Shown: positions 1 to 5,712 of the stretch, in pieces | Layout: every line of letters begins with the position of its first letter | Position numbering within the stretch: the stretch's first letter is position 1 | Program-made: the position numbers and the translations under genes | From: JBBRWV01 sp038248985 | GTDB taxonomy: Bacteria; Planctomycetota; Phycisphaerae; WQYP01 | Length of the DNA: 15,384 nt | Direction: 5' to 3' | NCBI GenBank assembly: GCA_038248985.1 | Contig: JBBRWV010000091.1 | Span: 1 to 15,384 of the forward strand | The notes under the pieces: model-generated | What the model was told of the DNA's origin: nothing | Databases searched by the model: none | Seen by the model: only the letters and a program-made list of their open reading frames with translations

Positions 1-492
1 CTGTATCGGTTGGTGTTGCGCAACGTGGGCGGGGTGAAGAGTTCAAAGGAACTCACGCAAGCCGGGTTCGAGGACGTAATGGCGGTATTTGAGGACAGTG
101 GGTTTCGCGAGATCGGCAAGCCCCCCACCTACTGGCGCGACAAGGTTTCCATTCGTGGCGTGTTCTGTGGCGAGCGGATGGCCCGCAAGATCACCGAGCT
201 TGCTGCGGAGCAAGGCTACGCGCTGGCGGGGCTTTGCAGGCGATTCAGCAATGACCGGGTGGAAGGGGTGGACAAACTGAAGCCGCGACAGGCGTGGAAG
301 TTGATTGAGATGTTGAAGGCGGTAGTGGATCGGAATCAGCAGGCCGCCAGTGAATCCCAAATCAGCGAGGGAGGCGGGCCGCGTAGCCCCGCCATGGCGA
401 CGATGGGGCCAAGGATGCCCTCTGAGTCGTCATCGCCCTTCGAAGCCCTATTAGCCAAGGAAGGTGCCATATGCCAGTCAAATTCACAGTAA
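1..492 (+). CDS. GemA/gp16-like phage regulatory protein (DUF1018), 5' end outside window
   Basis: The reading frame is open from base 1 (LYRLVLRNVGG...), so the gene starts outside the window. The visible part resembles Mu gp16/GemA (DUF1018 family). It has a short KSSKELTQAGFEDVMAVFE helix region at about residues 11-29, then RKITELAAEQGYA, and near residues 90-105 the pattern DKLKPRQAWKLIEMLKAV, which in this family is the C-terminal helix pair. GemA proteins belong to the early region of Mu-like transposable phages and modulate host and phage gene expression; their biochemical activity is poorly known. The tail after about residue 110 (Ser/Pro/Gly-rich) looks unstructured. The next ORF overlaps its end by 22 bases. 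Family assignment is by eye and moderately sure; activity in this organism cannot be judged. Confidence 0.62.
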   Translation: MYRLVLRNVGGVKSSKELTQAGFEDVMAVFEDSGFREIGKPPTYWRDKVSIRGVFCGERMARKITELAAEQGYALAGLCRRFSNDRVEGVDKLKPRQAWKLIEMLKAVVDRNQQAASESQISEGGGPRSPAMATMGPRMPSESSSPFEALLAKEGAICQSNSQ

Positions 493-956
493 ACATAGGG
501 AGCCGGGATGTCACGGTATCAACGGGCGACGGCGAGAGCGTGCCAGCAACGCTACGGGTTGCCCTTGAGCGTATGCAAATAGTCCAACGATGGGAGAAGG
601 CCCAACGCATCGATATTTCCCTCGAAGCCGCCACGCGGCGATTCTTGGGCGTGCTAAAAAGGCAAGGGCTGAAAGTCTCCCGCTCCACGCTTTATCTGTG
701 GGTGCGGCGATACAAGCGGGACGGACTGGATGGGCTGATGGACGGGCGGCGGGACAAGACGACGGCGGCGGCGGATGGAATTTGCCGGGTTGAACTGGCC
801 AGGTGTGCAGGCGTTTTGAAGGGCCAACAACTCGCGATGCTCACCATGTTCGGCTGCATTCTGGCGGGGCGTCGGCGAAACCACAAAGCCTCCCCTGGCA
901 CGAAGGAAAACACCCTACCTCAATCGATGTTTAAGGCGGCTTCGAAGGGGGATTAA
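471..956 (+). CDS. Truncated transposase-like protein with helix-turn-helix only
   Basis: This 161-residue ORF starts with ATG after GGAAGG, overlapping the GemA-like gene by 22 bases. Residues 30-95 look like the N-terminal DNA-binding part of Mu-type or IS-type transposases: a helix (VALERMQIVQRWEKAQR), then a winged or homeodomain-like HTH ending in STLYLWVRRYKRDGLDGLMDGRR. In complete relatives this linker leads into a DDE catalytic domain of several hundred residues. Here the frame continues for only about 65 residues of unfamiliar, low-complexity sequence and stops. No DDE motif is visible. It is probably a broken transposase gene joined to unrelated DNA near position 770-780, although a small stand-alone regulator keeping the HTH is possible. 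Confidence 0.45.
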   Translation: MPVKFTVNIGSRDVTVSTGDGESVPATLRVALERMQIVQRWEKAQRIDISLEAATRRFLGVLKRQGLKVSRSTLYLWVRRYKRDGLDGLMDGRRDKTTAAADGICRVELARCAGVLKGQQLAMLTMFGCILAGRRRNHKASPGTKENTLPQSMFKAASKGD

Positions 957-979
957 ATCACGGTGGGAAGGGGGTTCAA

Positions 980-1005
980 AAAGCCGTTCCAAAAGGCACG
1001 GCTTT
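980..1005. repeat. Inverted repeat / hairpin at end of mobile remnant
   Basis: AAAGCCGT (980-987) pairs perfectly with ACGGCTTT (998-1005) across a 10-nt loop that itself holds a CC/GG pair. No T-run follows on either strand, so it is not a standard terminator. It lies just past the truncated transposase ORF and near the change in strand composition. It could be part of an element end or a weak terminator. Confidence 0.4.
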
Positions 1006-1120
1006 AAGTGCGCGCGTGGGGTGTTGCGCATGTTTACTGCAAAATGTGCAAGTTTCGTTTCAAACTACAAAGGGGGAAAACCAATGCCACTAAATCTCAT
1101 GTTTCCCAACCCCACCCCAA

Positions 1121-1147
1121 CTTCGTGTATTTCGTGTCTTTCTTGGT
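1121..1147. repeat. Three degenerate 9-nt CACGAA-type tandem units
   Basis: On the minus strand the sequence reads ACCAAGAAA, GACACGAAA, TACACGAAG, three consecutive 9-nt units sharing the core ACACGAAA with drift. Similar short CACGAA-containing repeats are scattered in intergenic DNA of many environmental bacterial genomes; function unknown. They are not part of any gene here. Confidence 0.5.
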
Positions 1148-1217
1148 TAATAAAAAACATCACTTACATCTTGTCGAATATCTTGAAACTTCCTCCATTT
1201 CCTACCCCAATTCCTCA

Positions 1218-1233
1218 TGAGCGCCTTACCCCC
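1218..1233. repeat. 16-nt direct repeat, copy 1
   Basis: TGAGCGCCTTACCCCC occurs here and again at 1328-1343, exactly 110 bases apart, both followed by a CT-rich stretch. Both copies lie in the region just downstream of the sigma-factor stop codon (minus strand). Confidence 0.6.
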
Positions 1234-1327
1234 CTCTCAAATGATCACCCTCATTTTCCAATCAAAAACAGAGCTTTTATCGACCCCAACCCCAAGAATC
1301 CCACCAACCCCTCTCTCCCCATCCTGC

Positions 1328-1343
1328 TGAGCGCCTTACCCCC
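1328..1343. repeat. 16-nt direct repeat, copy 2
   Basis: Second copy of TGAGCGCCTTACCCCC, ending four bases from the stop codon of the sigma-factor gene at 1347. On the sigma transcript the pair would lie in the 3' untranslated region. Confidence 0.6.
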
Positions 1344-1346
1344 TCT

Positions 1347-1901
1347 TCACCCCTTCTTCCGACCCCGAAAAACACTCGTAAGTACTCCCCGCAAATTACC
1401 CTTCCCCCGAAAACACCGGCTCTTCACCGTCCCCGTCGGAACCCCCAAAATAACCCCCGCCTCCTCCAAACTCATCCCCTGCACCTCCACCAGCAAAAGC
1501 GTCCACCGAATCTCCTCCGGCAGCTCCTGCAACGCCCCGATCATCTCCCCATCCGAAAACTGCTCCAAAAGCCCCTCCACATCCCCCCCAAACTCCACCT
1601 CCTCCGACCCCGCCCGATCCGCCACATCCATCTCGGCACCCTCCAAAGAAATTCCCTCATGCCGTTTCCCCGCCCGCAACCGATCGATCCGCGTCCGCCG
1701 CAAAATCGTCATCAACCACGCCTTCGCATTCGTCCCCGGAAAAAAACCCTCAATCCCCTGGTACGCCTTGATCAGCGTCTCCTGCGCCAAATCATCCGCC
1801 TCCGCCCCGTCCCGCACCATCATCCGCGCAGCACGCAACACATCCGCGCGCCACGCCCAGACATACTTATGGAATCTCGCGGCTTTTTCTTCAGCCTCCA
1901 A
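1347..1901 (-). CDS. ECF-type RNA polymerase sigma factor (sigma-70 family)
   Basis: A protein of 184 residues, the usual size of ECF sigma factors. Region 2 spans about residues 10-76, with the core-binding and -10-recognition helices DDLAQETLIKAYQGIEGF (36-53) and AWLMTILRRTRIDRLR (61-76). Region 4 spans about 118-172, with ALQELPEEIR and the -35-recognition HTH MSLEEAGVILGVPTGTVKSR (143-162). There is no region 1 or 3. The start is TTG at 1901, the only codon that preserves region 2; the next ATG codons (residues 27-28) would cut it. The upstream anti-sigma-like gene ends in TGA at 1908-1910, in the same frame and only two codons before this TTG, so translation is probably coupled. It likely directs transcription from the two elements at 2611-2640 and 2682-2711. 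The sigma call is strong; its regulon is inferred. Confidence 0.9.
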   Translation of the reverse strand: MEAEEKAARFHKYVWAWRADVLRAARMMVRDGAEADDLAQETLIKAYQGIEGFFPGTNAKAWLMTILRRTRIDRLRAGKRHEGISLEGAEMDVADRAGSEEVEFGGDVEGLLEQFSDGEMIGALQELPEEIRWTLLLVEVQGMSLEEAGVILGVPTGTVKSRCFRGKGNLRGVLTSVFRGRKKG

Positions 1902-1907
1902 AAACCT

Positions 1908-2582
1908 TCAATCCTTCACAAACTTCGACGCGATTTCCATCAGCTTCTCCGCCGGTAGGTCCCCCGTCAAACAAATCCATCGCGTCCCCTGCTCCGTCAT
2001 TACCATCGTCAACTCCCCCACCTTCTGCACACACCAGCTCATCCCGCCGCTCATACGCACGTCCCCCGGCGGGCAATCCACATCCTTCGATTTCGCAATC
2101 GCCATCGTCACCTGCGTCTTTTCCACATCCAGCAAAATAAACGCCATCCGCGCATCCTTCATCTTCTTCACGCAGCACGCGTGCGCCTTCACCCCCGCAT
2201 TCGGAATCGCCGGCGAATCCGCCCACTGCCGCCGTATCTCCGCCTGGATCACCTTCACATCCGTCAGCGGAATCCCCTCCGAATTCGCCACCATCTCCCG
2301 ATGCACATCCGCAATCATGGCCGGCTCCGCCATCACCGCCCGGTTCGATCCCAGCATCACCAGCCCCACCGAAACCAAAATAATCAGCCCCGCCGCCACC
2401 GCCGCCAACTGCCCAAAAACCCGCAGCCACCGCTTCCGCTCCGCCACCTTCGGAATCAAACCCGCCACCGCCCGCTCCAACCCCGCAGTATCCACCGGCA
2501 TCCCATCCAAGTTCCGCAACCGCCGCGAAAGCCCATCCGCCCAGCCGCTCTCATCAACATTGACATTCTCGTTCAGATTCAT
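1908..2582 (-). CDS. Anti-sigma-factor-like single-pass membrane protein with extracytoplasmic Cys residues
   Basis: A protein of 224 residues. Residues 1-55 are cytoplasmic-type (charged, ending KRWLR), one membrane helix follows at about 56-78 (GQLAAVAAGLIILVSVGLVML), and the rest should face the periplasm. The outer domain holds five cysteines (136, 137, 170, 184, 204) and ends GDLPAEKLMEIASKF. This resembles the sensory domain of several ECF anti-sigma factors, where a 'GDLP' segment is common. No zinc-binding HxxxCxxC motif is seen in the cytoplasmic part, so the sigma-binding segment is not identified. The start is ATG at 2582 after an AGGATAGG ribosome site. It is the first gene of a two-gene unit with the sigma factor, the reverse of the common sigma-first order. 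The role as anti-sigma is inferred from topology and adjacency; the paired cysteines suggest a redox or metal signal. Confidence 0.68.
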   Translation of the reverse strand: MNLNENVNVDESGWADGLSRRLRNLDGMPVDTAGLERAVAGLIPKVAERKRWLRVFGQLAAVAAGLIILVSVGLVMLGSNRAVMAEPAMIADVHREMVANSEGIPLTDVKVIQAEIRRQWADSPAIPNAGVKAHACCVKKMKDARMAFILLDVEKTQVTMAIAKSKDVDCPPGDVRMSGGMSWCVQKVGELTMVMTEQGTRWICLTGDLPAEKLMEIASKFVKD

Positions 2583-2610
2583 AATGACACCTATCCTAAC
2601 CTACTTCTAC

Positions 2611-2640
2611 AAACGCCTCCCGCCTGCCCAAAAGTTCAAT
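2611..2640 (-). promoter_or_regulatory. Putative ECF promoter for the anti-sigma/sigma operon
   Basis: On the minus strand ATTGAACTTTT begins at 2640 and CGTTT ends at 2611. Read as -35 TGAACT (2638-2633), a 17-nt spacer and -10 CGTT (2615-2612), this follows the general ECF pattern (AAC core in the -35, CGT in the -10). The predicted transcript would start about 20-25 bases before the ATG at 2582. The same geometry recurs on the other strand at 2682-2711. Confidence 0.6.
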
Positions 2641-2681
2641 TTCGTTCCCGTCTTCCTGAAAATCAAAAAAAACTCCATCCC

Positions 2682-2711
2682 ATTGAACCTTTCCCCACCC
2701 ACCCTCCGTTT
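2682..2711 (+). promoter_or_regulatory. Putative ECF promoter for the Cys-rich peptide gene
   Basis: ATTGAACCTTT starts at 2682 and CGTTT ends at 2711: -35 TGAACC (2684-2689), 17-nt spacer, -10 CGTT (2707-2710). It matches the minus-strand element at 2611-2640 in both boxes and in spacing, while the spacer centres differ. The transcript would start near 2717, leaving an untranslated leader of about 40 bases before the ATG at 2759. This points to the neighbouring sigma factor as its reader. Confidence 0.6.
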
Positions 2712-2758
2712 CAACAGTGTAGCCAGTCCCCAACCGTTTCTTTTTCAGGAGTTTTCTT

Positions 2759-2986
2759 ATGATTCGTCTCATGTTCGCAGCCATCGTCGCCGGCCTCCTC
2801 CTAGGCGCCGCCTTCACCGCCCCCCTCATCGCCGGCGAAGCCCCCACCACCAAACCCACAAAAGACTGCGCCGCCTGCTGCAAAGACGGCAAGTGTTGCG
2901 CCAAATGCACCGCCGAAAAATGCGGCGACTGCTGCTCCGCCACCACCAAAGCGGCCAGCACATGCTGCATTCCCGAAACCAAGTAA
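2759..2986 (+). CDS. Small exported Cys-rich (metallothionein-like) peptide
   Basis: A 75-residue protein starting at ATG after AGGAG with good spacing. Residues 1-25 form a signal peptide (MIRLMFAAIVAGLLLGAAF...), with cleavage probably between 25 and 28. The mature part of about 48 residues holds 11 cysteines (37, 40, 41, 46, 47, 50, 55, 58, 59, 69, 70), many as CC pairs or CxxC spacing, plus many lysines. That composition suits thiolate metal binding or a multi-disulfide peptide; it is not a recognised classical metallothionein family. It is divergent from the anti-sigma/sigma operon, has an ECF-like promoter and ends at a strong terminator, so it is a single-gene transcript and a likely target of the sigma factor. 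The metal-binding role is inference. Confidence 0.75.
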   Translation: MIRLMFAAIVAGLLLGAAFTAPLIAGEAPTTKPTKDCAACCKDGKCCAKCTAEKCGDCCSATTKAASTCCIPETK

Positions 2987-3026
2987 AAAATCAATTTTAC
3001 AAAAATACCCCTAATTTCCCCCATAC

Positions 3027-3065
3027 TGACCCTCGACCGCCCCGCGGCCTCGAGGGTCATTTTTT
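3027..3065 (+). terminator. Rho-independent terminator of the Cys-rich gene
   Basis: TGACCCTCGA (3027-3036) pairs perfectly with TCGAGGGTCA (3050-3059) and is followed directly by TTTTTT (3060-3065). The inner GC-rich loop can pair further. On the minus strand no T-run follows the stem, so it serves the plus-strand gene and not pyrD. Confidence 0.9.
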
Positions 3066-3120
3066 CATTTTCACCCGCAGCCCCTCCACCAACGTCGGCC
3101 TCCTCCAAGCCGTCTCGCGT

Positions 3121-4101
3121 TCAATCATGCGCCGCCGGCGGTTGCAACGCCCCGATCAACTGGTTCACATCCCCCAGCTTCTTCCGCGCCAGATATCCCT
3201 TCAACCCTTCGACAATCTTGTTGGGAATGCTCGGATCAATAAACAGCGCCGTCCCCACCGCCAATCCCGTCGCCCCCGCCAGCAGAAACTCCGCCGCATC
3301 CTGCCACGTCTGTATTCCCCCCATCGCAATGATCGGAATATTGTGCGGCTTCGCCACCTGCGTATACACCCGATGCGTCATGAACACCGCGATCGGCTTG
3401 ATCGCCGGCCCGCTCAACCCGCCCGTCCCGTTGGCCAGCACCGGCCGCTGCTTTTCAATGTCCACCACCATCGCCGTAAACGTATTCACCAGGCTCAGGC
3501 AAGTAGCCCCCGCATCCACCGCCGCCTTCGCCGTCACCGCCACATCGCTCACATTTGGCGACAGCTTCACAATCAGCTCGCACCGCTTCGTCACCTTTTT
3601 GACCGCGCTAACCAACTCAAACAACCGCAGCGGGTCTGTCCCGAAACTCATCCCGTTCTTCACATTCGGACAGCTCACATTCAACTCGATCCCCCCCACT
3701 ACCTCGTTCCCATCGAGCGCCGCCGCCACATCGACATAATCTTCCGCGCTCCATCCCGGCACGTTTACGATCACCGGCACCCCCATCTGCTTCAACAGCG
3801 GAATCTTGTCCCGCAAAAATGCTTCCAACCCAATATTCGCCAGCCCAATCGCGTTCAGCATCCCCGCCCGCGTTTCGATAATGCGATAACTCTCGTTCCC
3901 TTTCCGCGGCGTCTTGCTGATCGCCTTGGTCACAAACGCCCCAAACTGCGTCAGATCCGCAAAATCCCCGTATTCGTTGGCATACCCGCACGTCCCCGAC
4001 GCGGTCATCAACGGATTCCGCAGATGCAGCCCACCAATCCTCACCGCCAACGAGGGTTCCTGCTGAGTAGCCGTCGTTTCCATCCCAATCGTATTCGTCA
4101 T
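3121..4101 (-). CDS. pyrD: Dihydroorotate dehydrogenase, class 1B type
   Basis: Catalyses oxidation of dihydroorotate to orotate in pyrimidine synthesis, using FMN in the cytoplasm. With ATG at 4101 the protein has 326 residues, close to the usual 300-315. It is a TIM barrel with family motifs: NPLMTASGTCGYANEY (29-44), TPRKGNESYRIIETRAGMLN (64-83), the active-site loop NVSCPNVKNG (141-150) with Cys144 as the class 1 catalytic base (class 2 enzymes have Ser), the lysine of KLSPN (179-183), and the FMN phosphate segment AMGGIQTWQDA with GATGLAVGTALF (276-287). A TTG at 4137 in the same frame would add 12 residues of no recognised homology, and an ATG at 4083 is also possible. Class 1B enzymes pair with an electron-transfer subunit PyrK, not in this window. 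The upstream neighbour on the same strand is a pseudopilin gene. Confidence 0.92.
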   Translation of the reverse strand: MTNTIGMETTATQQEPSLAVRIGGLHLRNPLMTASGTCGYANEYGDFADLTQFGAFVTKAISKTPRKGNESYRIIETRAGMLNAIGLANIGLEAFLRDKIPLLKQMGVPVIVNVPGWSAEDYVDVAAALDGNEVVGGIELNVSCPNVKNGMSFGTDPLRLFELVSAVKKVTKRCELIVKLSPNVSDVAVTAKAAVDAGATCLSLVNTFTAMVVDIEKQRPVLANGTGGLSGPAIKPIAVFMTHRVYTQVAKPHNIPIIAMGGIQTWQDAAEFLLAGATGLAVGTALFIDPSIPNKIVEGLKGYLARKKLGDVNQLIGALQPPAAHD

Positions 4102-4236
4102 CGCCCAACCCCCCGCAACATCATCGCCGCAGTCCAAACATTAGCAGTAAAACACATAAGCTTTCCCATTCATGCAAACGGGAAAACTCTACCGCAAATC
4201 GCCCCCCCCGTCACGCCGCCCCGCCCGATTCGAGAA

Positions 4237-4704
4237 TCAATACGCGGTATTCACCGATCCGTCGGCACTTCGCGCCAAGAACGAAAACCCAATCCCCGCC
4301 GGTTGATAGTACCAACCCGCCGTGGTGTCCACTGCGGCCGACGATACGCCAGTCTTCCCGTTCGTGGGATTGACCGGCGCCGACAGCAAATACGGTCCGA
4401 AATTCGTCCCCATGGGATCCGGAACATTCGTTTCGGAGGTGCTCGTCGACGTCAGCATCACCGCCCACATCCCCTCCAACTGCGGCGGCAGATCATTATG
4501 CTGGCCCTTGAACACTTCGATTTGATTGCGCACCGCATTCAATGTCGTCTTCAGATTGGTCGTTCGCGCATCGGTCGAGGCATTCGTGAACTGCGGCACG
4601 ACAATCGCCGCCAGTATCCCCAGAATGATCACCACTATCAGAATTTCCACCAGCGTGAATCCGCGCTCGACGGGACGCGCGGGCTCATGACTCTTCATTC
4701 CCAT
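4237..4704 (-). CDS. GspG-like type II secretion pseudopilin / type IV pilin-like protein
   Basis: With ATG at 4704 (AGGAG 7-8 bases upstream) the product has 155 residues. The short positive leader MGMKSHEPARPVERG is cut by prepilin peptidase after Gly15. The mature protein starts FTLVEILIVVIILGILAAIV, with the essential Glu at +5, and then forms the long N-terminal helix through NASTDARTTNLKTTLNAVRNQIEVFKGQHNDLPP. The second half (residues about 70-155) is a small globular domain ending GWYYQPAGIGFSFLA. Length and helix layout resemble the major pseudopilin GspG. No other secretion genes adjoin it; a second pseudopilin lies at 13427. The longer frame to 4782 lacks a ribosome site and would bury the leader. 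Confidence 0.85.
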   Translation of the reverse strand: MGMKSHEPARPVERGFTLVEILIVVIILGILAAIVVPQFTNASTDARTTNLKTTLNAVRNQIEVFKGQHNDLPPQLEGMWAVMLTSTSTSETNVPDPMGTNFGPYLLSAPVNPTNGKTGVSSAAVDTTAGWYYQPAGIGFSFLARSADGSVNTAY

Positions 4705-5014
4705 ATCGGGACTCCTATGAGATATTTCAATCCGTCTACGCCCTGGAGTCTGAAACAACGATTCATCTATTACTTCGTACAATTAGATGGGCAACTTGGC
4801 AAAAATAGGGGGTTTGGCCGTTATCGGACAATATAAACACGCATTTTACACGCGCTGATTGGAAATCCCGTCGCTTTCCCCTATACTGCCCAACCCAACA
4901 TCCGCCGAGAAGGCCCGTTCGCATGTCGCGTTCGGGTACGCCGGCTGCATATTGCAGAAGCCCCGCCGCCTGATTGCTCATGCATCGGCAGGCCGCGCTT
5001 CCAGAGGAGCCCTC
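4705..5014. other. Divergent spacer between pseudopilin gene and rpsD
   Basis: Contains the rpsD promoter (4859-4887) and a leader of about 120 bases with short stems such as CTGCATATTGCAG. For the pseudopilin gene on the minus strand only weak promoter-like pairs are visible, for example TTGTCC and TATTTT 18 bases apart, not strong enough to call. No small gene is convincing. Confidence 0.5.
4859..4887 (+). promoter_or_regulatory. Housekeeping-type promoter of rpsD
   Basis: TTGGAA (4859-4864) and TATACT (4882-4887) are separated by exactly 17 bases, a good sigma-70-type pair. Transcription would start near 4894 and leave a leader of about 120 bases before the rpsD ATG. Confidence 0.6.
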
Positions 5015-5614
5015 ATGTCCCGTCGCCTCGGACCCAAAGTCAAACTCTCCCGTCGTCTCGGCGTAGCCATCGCCGACCTTCCTAAACATACCAAATTCGG
5101 TGACACCTTCACCCCCCCCGGCATGCACCAACGCGCCGGCCGTCTCTCCGAATACGGCGTGCGTATGCGTGAAAAACAACGCGCCAAGGCTCACTACAAT
5201 GTCATGGAAAAACAGTTCCGCAAATATATGGAACAAGCCAAGAAATCCAAGGGCAACACCGGCGTCGTACTCCTTCAACTTCTCGAAACCCGCCTCGACA
5301 ACGTTATCCGTCGTCTCGGCGTCACCCGCTCCATCTGGGCCGCCCGCCAACTCGTTAGCCACGGCCACGTGAAAGTCAACGGCAAGAAACTCGACATCCC
5401 CTCGGCCCAGGTTGAACCCAGCGCCGTCATCACCTTCAAGGAAAAAGCCACCAAGCTGCTGCGCGAAAACATGGAATCGATCGCCGGCCACCAGGTCCCG
5501 GCCTGGCTCGAATTCAACCCTGCCCAGCTTGAAGCCAAGATGGTCGCCCTCCCCGTTCCCGAGCAGATCCCCTTCGAGATCAACACCAACTTCATCATCG
5601 AATTCTACCGGTAA
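5015..5614 (+). CDS. rpsD: 30S ribosomal protein S4
   Basis: A primary 16S rRNA-binding protein that nucleates assembly of the small subunit and helps decoding accuracy. At 199 residues it is of normal length (about 200-208). It starts MSRRLGPKVKLSRRLG, has the family segment RAGRLSEYGVRMREKQRAK (40-58), and the S4 RNA-binding domain at about 92-150 (RLDNVIRRLGVTRS, ARQLVSHGHVKVNGKKLDIPS). The N-terminal CxxC zinc site of some S4 proteins is absent (KVKLSRR), the zinc-free form. The start at 5015 is set by GAGGAG seven bases upstream and by the family N-terminus; the frame stays open to 4859 but without homology. It stands alone with its own promoter and terminator rather than in the rpsM-rpsK-rpsD-rpoA cluster. 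Confidence 0.97.
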   Translation: MSRRLGPKVKLSRRLGVAIADLPKHTKFGDTFTPPGMHQRAGRLSEYGVRMREKQRAKAHYNVMEKQFRKYMEQAKKSKGNTGVVLLQLLETRLDNVIRRLGVTRSIWAARQLVSHGHVKVNGKKLDIPSAQVEPSAVITFKEKATKLLRENMESIAGHQVPAWLEFNPAQLEAKMVALPVPEQIPFEINTNFIIEFYR

Positions 5615-5637
5615 TACACCGCCCCTCTCCAAAATCC

Positions 5638-5673
5638 AAAAGCCCGGCCGACCCCAAAGTCGCCGGGCTTTTT
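5638..5673 (+). terminator. Rho-independent terminator after rpsD, possibly bidirectional
   Basis: AAAAGCCCGGC (5638-5648) pairs with GCCGGGCTTTT (5662-5672); the T stretch then continues to 5673 and, after CC, on to 5682. On the minus strand the same stem is followed by TTTTGGATTTT, so it may also end the pst transcript, whose last gene stops at 5713. Confidence 0.88.
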
Positions 5674-5712
5674 CCTTTTTTTGCCCCGCTCCAGTTCCCC
5701 TGCTCCACTTCC

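Larger units (their letters stand above)
1..956 (+). mobile_element. Probable remnant of a Mu-like prophage or transposon (partial)
   Basis: Two overlapping genes of mobile-element type (a GemA-like gene and a transposase HTH fragment) share one orientation. The + strand is G-rich here, opposite to the C-rich + strand from about 1.1 kb onward. The left boundary lies outside the window. No terminal inverted repeat or target-site duplication could be identified at the right side, so the right limit is only the end of the last ORF. The call is an inference from gene content and composition. Confidence 0.4.
957..1346. other. Gene-free spacer between element remnant and sigma-factor gene
   Basis: No convincing gene is present. 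The spacer holds an inverted repeat near 980-1005, three degenerate 9-nt repeats at 1121-1147, and two copies of a 16-nt direct repeat at 1218 and 1328. From about 1080 onward the + strand is almost free of G. The open frames here encode Pro/Ser/Asn-rich sequence with no recognisable domain and look like composition artefacts. Confidence 0.6.

Noticed and set aside
1899..1910. Selenocysteine or read-through fusion of anti-sigma and sigma proteins through the single in-frame TGA
   Set aside because: The fusion would place the sigma domains on the outer side of the membrane, and no special structure was noticed after the TGA; re-initiation explains the arrangement better.
1021..4836. A stop-free plus-strand frame of 1271 codons
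   Set aside because: It runs antisense across the sigma, anti-sigma, pyrD and pseudopilin genes and also covers the Cys-rich gene in another frame. Its product is Pro/Arg/His/Ser-rich without domains. Extreme C-richness of this strand removes stop codons, so it is a composition artefact.
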